From NCBI RefSeq assembly GCF_024198175.1, contig NZ_JAJVKV010000002.1, positions 124,001-188,000 on the forward strand: a DNA stretch of 64,000 bases. The letters are read 5' to 3'. Source of the stretch: Pyxidicoccus xibeiensis (GTDB lineage Bacteria > Myxococcota > Myxococcia > Myxococcales > Myxococcaceae). The notes beneath the pieces are model-generated. The model did not search any database. It saw only the letters and a list, made by a program, of their open reading frames with translations, and was not told the origin of the DNA. Below are positions 38,924 through 47,990 of this stretch, piece by piece. Position 1 is the stretch's first letter; every line of letters begins with the position of its first letter. A program made the translations under genes and the position numbers.

Positions 38924-39366
38924 AACCTTGTGACCTCTGTGGCGGTACCGACTCCCAGCTCCTGGGCATCACCTCCAATGTCGCGCTGCGCTCCGATGAC
39001 CAGCCGTACGAGCTTCGGCAGTGTCGCGGCTGCGGCTGCATCTTCACCGACATGAGCGGGGTGCGCGCCGCTACGGATGTCTACACGGACGGCTACTACA
39101 GCTTCCGGTCGTATGGCACGAGGACAGCCGAGGAGGGACAGTCCCGGGTCGAGCGGCCCGAGAAGCTCCTGAACGTCACCGTCAATATCCGGGAGGTGGT
39201 AGGAGACAGGTGGCGCCTGCTGATGCGCCGGGACAAGTCGAAGGAGCCGCTGCTGCGGACGCTGGGGCTGCTCGGCAGGATTCTGAAGGTTCATCTCGGT
39301 CCGACCGCGAGGGTAGGGGAGCGCAAGGACTGGCTCTACGCTCGCGCCCACCTGACCCGGGTCTGA
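38920..39366 (+). pseudogene. Truncated SAM-dependent methyltransferase (N-terminal remnant)
   Basis: A 148-residue frame overlapping the previous stop (TGATG-like). It begins MKPCDLCGGTDSQLLGITSN and has RQCRGCGCIFTDMSG then VYTDGYYSFRSYGTR, which is the N-terminal zinc-ribbon-like region of class I methyltransferases found in polysaccharide loci. The SAM-binding domain with the usual LDxGCGxG motif never appears, and residues about 80-148 are an unmatched tail. It looks like a fusion of a lost enzyme's front end with a non-homologous end. Function is unlikely. Confidence 0.65.
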
Positions 39367-39371
39367 AGCAA

Positions 39372-41171
39372 ATGAGGCTTGTCTGGCCAAGCTCGTGCTT
39401 TCCCTCCGTTCAGTCGCGTGGGCCGCGGCGTGATGACTGCAATCGCCTGCGCTTCGTCGTCCGTGTGGTGGTCATTGCCTCCCTTGCTCTGGCCTTCGCG
39501 CGCGGCGTCGTCTTCAAGCGTATCGAAACAGGTGACGAGGGCGTCAATGGCACAATGGCCCTCAATATGTGTCGTTCGCTGGCGCTCGTGGTGCGGCCCT
39601 CGTACATCCCTGGCGGCTCGGAGGATTGGGTCGGCCACGATCTGCCGGGTATTGGCAACACTCCATTTCACTCGGTGCTCCTCGCACTCGGAGGCTGCCC
39701 TCTGGGCGGCCAGCTCGAAGCCATGGGGCTCGTCTCATTCGTGGCGCTTGCCGCCACCCTCTTCTTCACCTACCGGCTCGTCGCCCTGTGGGAGCGTCGC
39801 GCGGCGCTCCTGACGACGCTCCTGCTCGCGCTCTCTCCCACCGTCCTGTGGCAATTCCGGCTGATGGAGGCCGAGCCTGTCCTCGTGGCGTGGGGCATGG
39901 CGGGCACGTATTGGATTGCGCGAGGGGAACTCTCCGGGAGGAAGTGGCACTCCCTGCTGGGTGGCGCATGCCTCGGCCTTGGCTTCCTGACGAAGCTGTG
40001 GCTCGTCACCCCCTTCGTGCTGGCTTCGCTGGGGCTCCTTGCCATCGTGCGTCTCCAGCGGCGTCAGCGGGCGCTGGTGCCTGTCGCCTGCATCACCGCC
40101 GGCTTTCTTGCCACGGCGTCCCTCCACCTCGCCTTCATCGCCCTCCGGTCACCCACGGATGTCGCCCTCTGGCTCACCCAGGTCTACTTCGCTCCCTTCC
40201 TGGGGCAGAGCATCGGAGGGTCGAAGCTGGCTGGGGCGGGCGTGCCTCCGGAATGGGGGCATCCCTTCTGGTACTACCCGGCGGTCCTCTACCGGGAGCA
40301 TTTCTTCCTCTGCCCCCTCCTTCTGGCTGCGCTCCCCGCCTTGAAGCGGCGTGCGCCGACCGCGGCCGGGCTCTTCGTCGCCATCGGCTTCGGGCTCGCG
40401 AGCCTGGTTCCTCTCTCGCTCCCCGCCATCAAGGAGCCGCTCTACATCCTGGGCCTCCTGCCGTTCCTCTATGCCCTGGCCGGGCTTGGTGCTTCGTCGC
40501 TCTTTGCCGGGGAGGGCACCCTCGAGCCGCAGGGGGCACTGGGCCGTCGAGCCCTCCTGGTGGCGGGCTTCTTCTCGGCTGCGGCAGTGCTCCTCATCGG
40601 GGCGGCTCATGCCCGGGGGCTCGAGCGCGATGAGCTCACGCCCGTCTACGTTGGCGCGCACGCTCTCGGGGTGGGGGGCGCGTGGCTCCTGGCGTATGCG
40701 GCGGCTCGCCTCGATCGCACGCGGGCGACAGCGCTCATCGGTGGCCTCTCCGCGCTGTCGCTGGCCGGTTTCGGGGCGTACGAGTTCACGGCTCCTCAAC
40801 CACCGTACAAGGAGATCTCGGAGATCCTTCGCCCCTATTTGGAGCCCCTGCCGCCCGGGCACGAGAGCTTCATCTCGCCCCAGTACAAGGTTCTTCAGCT
40901 CTATCTGTTTCGTAATGGTCGCTACTGGCAGTCCTTCTACACGGAACTCCGGCCGGAGACGCTCATGGCGAGCATCGCGTCCGGCGAGCACTGCGCCTTC
41001 GTCTTCGGCCCGGAGGAGCGTGAAGACCACCGGCTCGAGCAAATGGAGCGGGACATCGCGCTGCGGGCCCTGGACTTGAGCGCGGAGCTGCCGGAGCGCT
41101 CACGGAGGGGGTTCAGCGTCTTCGTGAACCGAGCATGCGTGCAGGAGGGCGCGAAGGGATGGTCGCGGTAG
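39372..41171 (+). CDS. GT39-type membrane glycosyltransferase
   Basis: About 599 residues. The N-terminal half holds around ten membrane segments, with an early FKRIETGDEGVNGTMALNMC loop resembling the catalytic acidic loop (DE) of the GT39/dolichyl-phosphate-mannose glycosyltransferases, and LVALWERRAALLTTLLLALS, PTVLWQFRLMEAEPVLVAWG, the typical second part. The C-terminal 150 residues are a soluble domain (EISEILRPYLEPLPPGHESF). These enzymes transfer sugars from a polyprenyl phosphate donor at the periplasmic face. ATG 39372 begins five bases after the previous stop. It may be a surviving part of the decayed eps-like unit. Confidence 0.8.
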   Translation: MRLVWPSSCFPSVQSRGPRRDDCNRLRFVVRVVVIASLALAFARGVVFKRIETGDEGVNGTMALNMCRSLALVVRPSYIPGGSEDWVGHDLPGIGNTPFHSVLLALGGCPLGGQLEAMGLVSFVALAATLFFTYRLVALWERRAALLTTLLLALSPTVLWQFRLMEAEPVLVAWGMAGTYWIARGELSGRKWHSLLGGACLGLGFLTKLWLVTPFVLASLGLLAIVRLQRRQRALVPVACITAGFLATASLHLAFIALRSPTDVALWLTQVYFAPFLGQSIGGSKLAGAGVPPEWGHPFWYYPAVLYREHFFLCPLLLAALPALKRRAPTAAGLFVAIGFGLASLVPLSLPAIKEPLYILGLLPFLYALAGLGASSLFAGEGTLEPQGALGRRALLVAGFFSAAAVLLIGAAHARGLERDELTPVYVGAHALGVGGAWLLAYAAARLDRTRATALIGGLSALSLAGFGAYEFTAPQPPYKEISEILRPYLEPLPPGHESFISPQYKVLQLYLFRNGRYWQSFYTELRPETLMASIASGEHCAFVFGPEEREDHRLEQMERDIALRALDLSAELPERSRRGFSVFVNRACVQEGAKGWSR

Positions 41172-41200
41172 AGAAGTGCCTCTCGGCCCGCCCCTACCGC

Positions 41201-41750
41201 GACCGTTACGTCCGTGAACTTCGCTCCGGTGATGCCCGCACGCGCCAGGGCCTCCTTGATCTCCTCGGACACGATCAAGGCCACGGTCCAGCCCCAGGTG
41301 CGGAACACCTTGGCGCCTTCCACCTTCGCCGGGTCGATGCGCATCCCGGACACCGAGGAGTAGGTACCCACCTTTTCCGGCATCCCGTCCTCCGGGGATC
41401 CGTAACGCACCTCCTCGCACGCAGCGTCGTCGATGCACTTCACCCACTGGGTGGCGTTGAGGATGGAGTGCTGAGCTGGCTGGGAGTCGACCTCCATCGG
41501 GATGAGCTGCACGTCGTCGGGCGCCCCTCGGTAGAGAGGGAGGTCACCTGGGCATGGACGACGGGATGCTGAATGCCGCGTGGGAATAGTCGAGCGGTCT
41601 TCCGGAGAGCTTGATGGGTATCCTAGTTCGCTCGTCCGGGTGAGCCCGCTGCCCGATCCTGAACTGCCACGGGCCATCGAGCTTCCGGCCCTCCTTATCG
41701 AGAGGATGCTCCAACTCCCACCGGCCGGAGAGGTACACATCTTCGGTCAA
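41201..41750 (-). pseudogene. imm11/DUF1629 immunity protein pseudogene
   Basis: The first frame, from 41750, reads MTEDVYLSGRWELEHPLDKE and GPWQFRIGQRAHPDERTRIP. It breaks near 41556. A second frame carries a short VVHAQVTSLSTE. A third frame from about 41535 carries APDDVQLIPMEVDSQPAQHS, then RIDPAKVEGAKVFRTWGWTV and GITGAKFTDVTV. Together they rebuild the imm11 family (DUF1629) of myxobacterial immunity proteins, separated by two frameshifts. The gene is therefore dead unless translated by recoding. It lies convergent with the GT39-type gene and downstream of DUF2019. Confidence 0.75.
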
Positions 41751-41793
41751 CTTGAAGAATCATTTCGGCGTGAGGTCGTCCATCCGAGGCGAG

Positions 41794-42081
41794 CTATTCC
41801 GGATCGAGTGCCCAGGTCCCTTCCTCCCAGCGCTTCAATGCCTGCCCGGCTTCAAAGGGCACGAGCCCCTTGCCCTTGGCGGCTTCCTCCAAAACCGCCT
41901 TCGCCTCGGCCGTCCGGTAGCGGAGCAGATGGGCGGCAGCCATGACACGCACATCCATGCGCTCATGCTTGAGCAGGACGAGGAGGGCATTACGCCCTGC
42001 GTTTCCATGGGCCAGGAGCTTATGCGTGAACTTCCGGCGCTGCCTCCGGGTCTTCTTCTGCTTCGCGTCACTCGCCGACAT
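41794..42081 (-). CDS. DUF2019-like protein, probably truncated
   Basis: A 95-residue protein: KLLAHGNAGRNALLVLLKHE, then RMDVRVMAAAHLLRYRTAEA and KAVLEEAAKGKGLVPFEAGQ match the HEAT-like repeats of DUF2019 proteins, which in Myxococcus species sit next to toxin and immunity genes. The N-terminal 20 residues are Lys/Arg-rich and do not match the usual start, suggesting loss of about 35 residues. It lies upstream of the imm11 pseudogene on the same strand. I judge it a remnant of a polymorphic-toxin locus. It may still be expressed. Confidence 0.55.
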   Translation of the reverse strand: MSASDAKQKKTRRQRRKFTHKLLAHGNAGRNALLVLLKHERMDVRVMAAAHLLRYRTAEAKAVLEEAAKGKGLVPFEAGQALKRWEEGTWALDPE

Positions 42082-42096
42082 TGGACACCCTTTCCA

Positions 42097-42552
42097 TCAC
42101 ATCTCGGGTGTCCACGGAATCGGGGCAGGCTCATCGGCCACCTCGGCGGCGATGTAGAGGGCGAAGGGCGCGCAGAGCGGCTTCTCGCGCATGGTGGCGA
42201 GGCTGATGATGGTGTCCAGCGTGGGGCCGTCCACGTACTCCGCGATGACGTGCGGCCGGTCGGCGTGGATTTTCAGGTGATGGACCTGGGCGATGGCCGG
42301 GTGGTGGAGGCGGAAGGCGAGCTGGACCTCCTCGATCAGCCGCTGGCAGTGCTCGAAAGTGACGGGATTGCGAAGGCGCTTGATGGTGACGAGTCCAGCG
42401 AGTCCATGGGGGAGGTGACGCTCTGCCAGGAGCACCACCTCGCCGTTACCCCGCCGCTCCAGCGTGCGGATGGTCTCATACGTGGTGGTCTCGATGGTGA
42501 ACCCGAGCCGGGGGCGGATGGCGCCCCAAGTCGGCCAGCGGGCATAGGGCCA
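42097..42552 (-). pseudogene. Ser/Thr protein kinase fragment
   Basis: An open frame from 42552 to a stop at 42097. It reads ETTTYETIRTLERRGNGEVV, then LLAERHLPHGLAGLVTIKRL and RPHVIAEYVDGPTLDTII, and ends ALYIAAEVADE followed by unrelated residues. These are the glycine-rich loop, the VAIKxL Lys strand (here VTIKRL) and the hinge of a bacterial Hanks-type kinase. The catalytic loop and activation segment are missing, and there is no start codon upstream before a stop. A truncated kinase, next to the immunity remnants. Confidence 0.7.
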
Positions 42553-42621
42553 TCATCAATCCCACGTGAACGCGGATGCTTCCGGGCAACTCTGACGGGC
42601 CCGACCGGCCCGCCGGACGCT

Positions 42622-43527
42622 TCAGGGCGTCCTGGCTGCGAACTCCCTGGCCACCTCGATGAAGAGGCGCAAGGGGCCCGAGCGCTGCGCCCGGCTCGGG
42701 AAGTAGAGGAAGAAGCCGGGCACGATGGGGGCGTACTCCTCGAGCACCCGCATCAGCCGCCCGTCGCGCAGCTGCTCCTTCACCGCCGGCTCGACGGCGT
42801 ACGCGAGTCCCAGCCCCTGCTCCACCAGGGCGAGCATCAGCCCTCGATTGTTGGTGACGACGCCGCCGCGCACCGGCACCCGCCAGTTCCGCTTCCCGCG
42901 CTCCAGCTCCCAGGCGTAGAGCCCTCCGCTCGAGGGGATGCGGAGGGTGAAGCACTCGTGGCGCAGCAGGTCCTCGGGCTTCTGGGGCGTGCCGTGGCGC
43001 TCGAAGTACGCGGGGGCACCCACCACGACGAAGCGGAAGGCCTCGGTGAGGCGCACCTGCACCATGTCGCGCTCGATGGCCTCGTGCAGGCGCACCCCCG
43101 CGTCGTAGCCGTCCGCGACGATGTCCACGAAGCGGTTCTCGGAGACCACCTCCACCTCCACCCGAGGGTGGCGCTCGCGGAAGGCAGGCAGCACGGGGGT
43201 GATGACGAAGGGCACCGCGACCTCCGGCACCGTCAGCTTCAGCCTCCCCACCGCCTCGCCCGGCCGGGCCGACACCTCTTGCAGGGAGGCGAGCGCCTGG
43301 CCGAGGCCCGGCCCCGCGCCCTCGAGCAGCCGGCGCCCTGCCTCCGTGAGCGCCATGCTGCGGGTGGTGCGGGTGAAGAGCACCACCCGCAGCTGCTCCT
43401 CCAGCTGACGCACCGACTGACTCACGGCTGCCGGGGTGACACCGAGCTCGCGCGCCGCCGCGCTGAAGCTCCTGAGGCGCGCCACCACGAGGAACGTCTG
43501 CAGGTGCGGCAGGAGGTTCGTCTTCAT
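42622..43527 (-). CDS. LysR-family transcriptional regulator
   Basis: A 301-residue LTTR. The winged helix-turn-helix is residues 1-65: LLPHLQTFLVVARLRSFSAA, then RELGVTPAAVSQSVRQLEEQ and LRVVLFTRTTRSMALTEAGR, and the rest is an effector-binding domain (RLKLTVPEVAVPFVITPVLP). It is divergently arranged with the aldo/keto reductase and probably controls that cluster, as LTTRs commonly do. The intergenic region is about 232 bases. ATG 43527. No specific operator is clear. Confidence 0.93.
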   Translation of the reverse strand: MKTNLLPHLQTFLVVARLRSFSAAARELGVTPAAVSQSVRQLEEQLRVVLFTRTTRSMALTEAGRRLLEGAGPGLGQALASLQEVSARPGEAVGRLKLTVPEVAVPFVITPVLPAFRERHPRVEVEVVSENRFVDIVADGYDAGVRLHEAIERDMVQVRLTEAFRFVVVGAPAYFERHGTPQKPEDLLRHECFTLRIPSSGGLYAWELERGKRNWRVPVRGGVVTNNRGLMLALVEQGLGLAYAVEPAVKEQLRDGRLMRVLEEYAPIVPGFFLYFPSRAQRSGPLRLFIEVAREFAARTP

Positions 43528-43759
43528 CGAGAGCGTCCGTTCGTGCAGCCGATGGGGCCCTCTGGCGGAACATCGTGCCCCAGGCGCCGGTGCTCCGCAG
43601 TCTTAGCAGCAGGCATTTTCAACCGGAGCTTCAAAGCCCTTCACCTTCTTGCCACCTAGTCCGGTGCGGCCGGGAGGGCTACTTCTCCTGGTGTCGGTGC
43701 GGAGCCTCGTGTCGAGCCCGCCACCCACCGCGCAATGGAAGCGCAGGGAAGACGAGAGC

Positions 43760-44650
43760 ATGATTGCGAAGAGCCCCTCCATCATTCTCAACAATGGCGT
43801 GCAGATGCCGGCCCTTGGGCTCGGCGTCTTCCAGAGCCCACCGGCCGAGACTGTGGGGGCCGTCGAGGCAGCCATTGCTGCCGGCTACCGGCTCATCGAC
43901 ACCGCCGCCGCGTACTTCAACGAGCGCGAGGTCGGGGAAGGCTTCCGTCGCTCCGGCATCCCCCGCGACGAAGTGTTCATCGAGACGAAGGTGTGGATCA
44001 CCGACTACGGCTACGATGCCACCCTGCACGCGTTCGACAAGAGCGCCCGCAAGCTCGGCGTCGACCAGCTCGACCTGCTGCTCCTGCATCAGCCGCTTTC
44101 GTCGGCGTTCGACCGTACCCTCGAGGCCTACCGGGCGCTTGAGCACCTGCTCGCGGACGGCAGGGTGCGCGCCATCGGCGTGAGCAACTTCATGCCCGGG
44201 CACCTCGAGCGCCTGCTGAGCGCAGCGCAGGTCGTGCCCGCGGTGAACCAGATTGAGGTGCATCCGTACTTCCAGCAGCCGGAGCTGCAGCGCATGCACG
44301 CGAAGCACGGGATTGTGACCCAGGCATGGTCGCCCATCGGCGGCATCACCTCGTACTTCGGAGGTCGCGAGAAGACGACGTTCAACGACCCGACGCTGCT
44401 TGGGATTGCGCGCCAGCACGGCAAGTCGGCCGCCCAGGTGATGCTCCGCTGGCACCTGCAGAAGGGCCTTTCTGCCATCCCGAAGTCGATCAAGCCCGCG
44501 CGCATCGCTGAGAACTTCAATGTCTTCGACTTCGAGCTCACGCGCGAGCAGGTGGCAGCAATCGACGCGCTCGATACCGGAGTCCGTGGCGGGCCGGACC
44601 CCGACAGCATCACCCTCGCCAACTACGGCCGCGCCATCCCCGAGGCCTAG
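43760..44650 (+). CDS. Aldo/keto reductase (diketogluconate reductase-like)
   Basis: A 296-residue AKR. The tetrad is visible: Asp in LIDTAAAYFNEREVGEGF (with the Tyr in AAYFNE), Lys in ETKVWITDYG and His in LLLLHQPLSS. GVSNFMPGHLERLLS and VNQIEVHPYFQQPELQ follow, with a Ser/Lys NADPH end (IPKSIKPARIAENFNVFDFE). It likely reduces sugar or aldehyde carbonyls with NADPH. An ATG at 43760 follows GAAGACGAGAG; upstream in-frame sequence to 43649 is not conserved. It heads the LysR-divergent unit. Confidence 0.93.
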   Translation: MIAKSPSIILNNGVQMPALGLGVFQSPPAETVGAVEAAIAAGYRLIDTAAAYFNEREVGEGFRRSGIPRDEVFIETKVWITDYGYDATLHAFDKSARKLGVDQLDLLLLHQPLSSAFDRTLEAYRALEHLLADGRVRAIGVSNFMPGHLERLLSAAQVVPAVNQIEVHPYFQQPELQRMHAKHGIVTQAWSPIGGITSYFGGREKTTFNDPTLLGIARQHGKSAAQVMLRWHLQKGLSAIPKSIKPARIAENFNVFDFELTREQVAAIDALDTGVRGGPDPDSITLANYGRAIPEA

Positions 44651-44653
44651 GGC

Positions 44654-44719
44654 GCGACCTGGCTGCTCGCGCAGAATCCGTGGATCGTGCCCATCCCGGG
44701 GACCACCAAGCTGCACCGC
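44654..44719 (+). pseudogene. C-terminal relic of a second aldo/keto reductase
   Basis: Four bases after the stop of the intact reductase, the sequence reads [20 protein letters not shown] then HR, which is the conserved coenzyme-binding region near the C-terminus of AKR proteins ([18 protein letters not shown]). It is out of the context of a full gene. It appears to be what remains of a tandem copy after deletion. Confidence 0.7.
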
Positions 44720-44770
44720 CCACCGGCCTCTGATGGACCCGGCCATGGCGCATTTGAAAGGGCTGCTGAC

Positions 44771-45673
44771 ATGAGACTCACGACACTGACTGCCGCGGTA
44801 TTGCCGCTACTGGCCGTGGCCTGTGCCCACTCGAACAACACCGGGAAGTCGATGGACGCCCGAGTGTCCGAGGCCCCTCCAGGTGACGGCGCACAGGGAC
44901 TGCAGATTGCCCGGGCCGGCTCACAGCCCTCGCGTGAAGGCCCCGCCGAGAACTTCACCGGGGCCGTGCGGGTCGACCCGCTCTTCCAGGCGAAGCCCCC
45001 AGCACGCGCTTCGGGCGCCGCTGTGACCTTCGAGCCCGGCGCCCGCTCGGCCTGGCACTCGCACCCGCTGGGCCAGGTCCTCTACGTGACGGAGGGCGTG
45101 GGCCGGGTGCAGCGCTGGGGCGACCCCGTCGAGGAGATTCGCAAGGGTGACGTCGTCTGGATTCCGCCAGGGCAGAAGCACTGGCACGGGGCTTCGCACG
45201 AGAGCCGGATGACGCACATCGCAGTCTCCGAACACCTCGACGGCAAGGCCGTGGACTGGATGGAGAAGGTGAGCGACGCGCAGTACGGTGCGCCCGCCAC
45301 GGGCCGAGCGGCCACCTCCGCGGCACCCGCACGCCCCGGCGTCGGTGCAGACGGCCAACCCACCCGGGCCCAGCAGCTGTTCGGGGACATCTCGCCGAAG
45401 ATGGTCGAGCTCACGGACGGCGTGCTCTTCGGCGACATCTGGGAGCGCCCGGAGCTGTCCAAGCGGGACCGCAGCCTCGTTACCGTCAGCGCCCTCATCG
45501 CGATGAATCGCCCCGACCAGCTGCGGAGCCACTTCGCTCGGGCGCGCGACAACGGGGTGACGCGGGAGGAGCTCATCGAGACCATCACCCACCTGGCGTT
45601 CTATGCGGGCTGGCCGAGCGCGGTGATGGCGCTCGGCGTGGCGAAGGAAGTCTTCGAGGCCAAACAGCCGTGA
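44771..45673 (+). CDS. Cupin-carboxymuconolactone decarboxylase fusion lipoprotein
   Basis: A 300-residue protein. [20 protein letters not shown] is a lipoprotein signal with a Cys. Residues about 60-180 are a cupin ([20 protein letters not shown], then [20 protein letters not shown] with metal His residues). Residues about 205-295 are carboxymuconolactone decarboxylase/AhpD-like ([40 protein letters not shown] and [20 protein letters not shown]). Such fusions are linked to LysR genes. The domain order cupin then CMD as a lipoprotein is unusual. Probably detoxification or aromatic-lactone turnover; substrate unknown. Confidence 0.88.
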   Translation: MRLTTLTAAVLPLLAVACAHSNNTGKSMDARVSEAPPGDGAQGLQIARAGSQPSREGPAENFTGAVRVDPLFQAKPPARASGAAVTFEPGARSAWHSHPLGQVLYVTEGVGRVQRWGDPVEEIRKGDVVWIPPGQKHWHGASHESRMTHIAVSEHLDGKAVDWMEKVSDAQYGAPATGRAATSAAPARPGVGADGQPTRAQQLFGDISPKMVELTDGVLFGDIWERPELSKRDRSLVTVSALIAMNRPDQLRSHFARARDNGVTREELIETITHLAFYAGWPSAVMALGVAKEVFEAKQP

Positions 45674-45719
45674 TTCGGCAGCCGGACGTCCTTGACGGCG
45701 TCACCAGGAGGTAATCCAG

Positions 45720-46814
45720 ATGCGTGCACAGTTGGTGGGGCGCTTCATATCGTGGTCGCTCGTCGTGGCGGGCGTGGCGCTGGGGGCATGTGCGGGGCCT
45801 ACCCGCACCGTCACGGCCGAGCCGCAAGGGCTCGTGCTGCGCGAGCAGGGGAGCTTTGCCGTCGGCGGGACGGTGGTCACGAGTCCGGGGACCTTCGACC
45901 CGCGCCGCCCCTCGGCAGAAGGCGCAACGCTCCACGGGGACCACGCGTACGTCTTCTACCAGGTGCCCAGTGGTGCGCGCCCGCTCCCACTCGTGTTCTG
46001 GCACGGCGCCGGCCAGTCGTCCAAGACGTGGGAGACCACCCCGGACGGCCGGGAGGGCTTCCAGTCCCTCTTCCTGCGCCGCCGGTTCCCCGTCTACCTG
46101 ATAGACCAGCCACGGCGCGGCAAGGCGGGTCGCAGCACCGTCCCGTCCACCATCCCGGCTACTCCGGACGACCAGACCTGGTTTGGCATGTTCCGGATTG
46201 GCATCTGGCCCGACTACTTCTCTGGGGTCCAGTTCTCGCGGGAGCCGGCAGCGCTCGAGCAGTTCTTCCGCGCGACCACCCCAAACACGGGTCCCTTCGA
46301 CGCAGAGGTGAGCGCGAGTGCCGTGTCCGCGCTCTTCGACCGGATTGGCGCCGGCGTTCTCGTCACGCACTCGCAGGGTGGCGGCCCCGGCTGGCGGGTG
46401 GCGATGCGCAACCCGAAGGTGCGAGCCGTCGTCTCGTACGAGCCGGGCAGTGGTTTCGTCTTCCCAGAGGGCGAGGTGCCAGCGCCCATGCCCAGCCTCA
46501 CCGGCCCGCTCGAGGCCACGGGCGTCCCGATGGAGCACTTCCGGGCGCTGACTCGCATTCCCATCGTCATCTACTTCGGAGACAACATCCCGGAAGAGCC
46601 GTCACCCAACCCGGGCCAGGACAACTGGCGCGTGCGGCTCGCCATGGCGCGCCTCTGGCGTGATGCGGTGAACCGGCACGGCGGCAACGTCACCCTCGTC
46701 CACCTGCCCGAGCTCGGCATCCGGGGCAACACGCACTTCCCCTTTTCTGACACCAACAACGTGCAGATTGCAGACCTCCTTTCGAAGTTTCTCGCCGACA
46801 AAGGCTTGGATTGA
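45720..46814 (+). CDS. Alpha/beta-hydrolase lipoprotein
   Basis: A 364-residue hydrolase. The signal peptide SLVVAGVALGACAGPTRTVT ends in a lipobox Cys. HGAGQSSKTWETTPDGREGF holds the oxyanion loop, VLVTHSQGGGPGWRVAMRNP the catalytic Ser in GHSQG-like context (THSQGG), and IVIYFGDNIPEE with later HFPFSDTNN the acid/His end. It follows the cupin/CMD gene by 46 bases in the same direction. The substrate is unknown; an esterase is likely. ATG 45720 preceded by AGGAGG-like AGGAGGTAATCC. Confidence 0.87.
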   Translation: MRAQLVGRFISWSLVVAGVALGACAGPTRTVTAEPQGLVLREQGSFAVGGTVVTSPGTFDPRRPSAEGATLHGDHAYVFYQVPSGARPLPLVFWHGAGQSSKTWETTPDGREGFQSLFLRRRFPVYLIDQPRRGKAGRSTVPSTIPATPDDQTWFGMFRIGIWPDYFSGVQFSREPAALEQFFRATTPNTGPFDAEVSASAVSALFDRIGAGVLVTHSQGGGPGWRVAMRNPKVRAVVSYEPGSGFVFPEGEVPAPMPSLTGPLEATGVPMEHFRALTRIPIVIYFGDNIPEEPSPNPGQDNWRVRLAMARLWRDAVNRHGGNVTLVHLPELGIRGNTHFPFSDTNNVQIADLLSKFLADKGLD

Positions 46815-46851
46815 CTCGGGAGACAGGGCGCCGGCCCGAAGCGAGGCTGCG

Positions 46852-47964
46852 ATGAGCCACTTTGAAGTCCGTCGTCGGGGACAGAGCGCAGCGGCCCAGA
46901 TGCGCAGCGTCCGCTTCGCAGCCGTCCTCCTCGTTGCTGCAGGGGCCGCGTTCGCGCCCGCATTCGCGCAGGAGAGGGGAAGGGCCATGAGGGAGGGCCA
47001 GGCTGGCCATCTCAGTCCTCGCAGCACCCTGCGAGACCTGCTGCACCACCCGGCGTTCGCGGGCTTCGGCCCGTTGCTGTTGCCGTGGGATGGGCGCGCG
47101 TACGACGAGGCCCTGCCGCTCTCGAAGATTGGCTCGCTGTTGCCGTACCACACGGAGGTCCACCCCGAGACGGTGACGCATGCGCTCAATCGCATGGTCG
47201 ACGACGTCAACGGCGGCAAGCCCGTCTTCTACCGGTTCTACGATGAAGCCCACCGGCAGGACGAGCCCGACAAGAACCGCACCGGGCTGTTCTACTTCCG
47301 TGGCAAGCCCGGAGCGCCCTTCGCGATCATCAGTCCCGGGGGCGGCTTCAGCTACGTCGGCAGCGTCCACGAAGGTTTCCCATACGCTGCCGAGATCAGC
47401 CGCCGGGGGTACAACGCCTTCGTGCTGAGGTACCGAGCCGGACAGGGCGCCGCGGTGGCAACCCAAGACCTCGCCGCGGCCCTGACGTACATCTTCCACA
47501 ACGCGCGGACGCTGGGCGTCAGCACGCCCGGCTACTCGCTCTGGGGAAGCTCGGCCGGGGCGAGGATGGCAGCCGCCATCGGTTCACACGGCGCGGCGGC
47601 GTTCGGCGGCTCGCAACTCCCGAAGCCGGCGGTCGTGGTGATGGCCTACACGGGGCATTCGGACCACTCCTCCGACGAGCCCGCCACATTCGTTGTCGTA
47701 GGCGAGCGGGATGGGATTGCTCCGCCAGCGGCCATGGAGCGGCGCGTTGCGGCGCTCCGAAAGGTTGGGAGCGTCGTGGAGTTCCGCCGCTACCCGAACC
47801 TGGGTCATGGCTTCGGCGTCGGCACCGGCACGCCGGCCGAAGGGTGGATCGCCGAGGGGACCCGCTTCTGGGAGCGAATCCTCCGCGAGCGGGGTCGCGG
47901 CTACCGCCTCGTCGACACCGAGGCTGCTAGCACGCCGTCGGATGCGGAAACCCAGCGTCGCTGA
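46852..47964 (+). CDS. Alpha/beta-hydrolase (acetyl esterase/BD-FAE-like), exported
   Basis: A 370-residue protein. An N-terminal signal lies at residues about 17-40 (SVRFAAVLLVAAGAAFAPAF, then AQ). The hydrolase core shows FAIISPGGGFSYVGSVHEGF (HGGGF-type oxyanion loop), YSLWGSSAGARMAAAIG (Ser in GSSAG) and FVVVGERDGIAPPAAMERRV (Asp), with LGHGFGVGTGTPA (His). It resembles bifunctional feruloyl/acetyl esterases. The ATG at 46852 is 37 bases after the previous stop; an upstream in-frame start at 46768 overlaps the previous gene and is rejected. Confidence 0.87.
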   Translation: MSHFEVRRRGQSAAAQMRSVRFAAVLLVAAGAAFAPAFAQERGRAMREGQAGHLSPRSTLRDLLHHPAFAGFGPLLLPWDGRAYDEALPLSKIGSLLPYHTEVHPETVTHALNRMVDDVNGGKPVFYRFYDEAHRQDEPDKNRTGLFYFRGKPGAPFAIISPGGGFSYVGSVHEGFPYAAEISRRGYNAFVLRYRAGQGAAVATQDLAAALTYIFHNARTLGVSTPGYSLWGSSAGARMAAAIGSHGAAAFGGSQLPKPAVVVMAYTGHSDHSSDEPATFVVVGERDGIAPPAAMERRVAALRKVGSVVEFRRYPNLGHGFGVGTGTPAEGWIAEGTRFWERILRERGRGYRLVDTEAASTPSDAETQRR

Positions 47965-47990
47965 GACAGTTCAACGAGAGGAGTTTGCAA

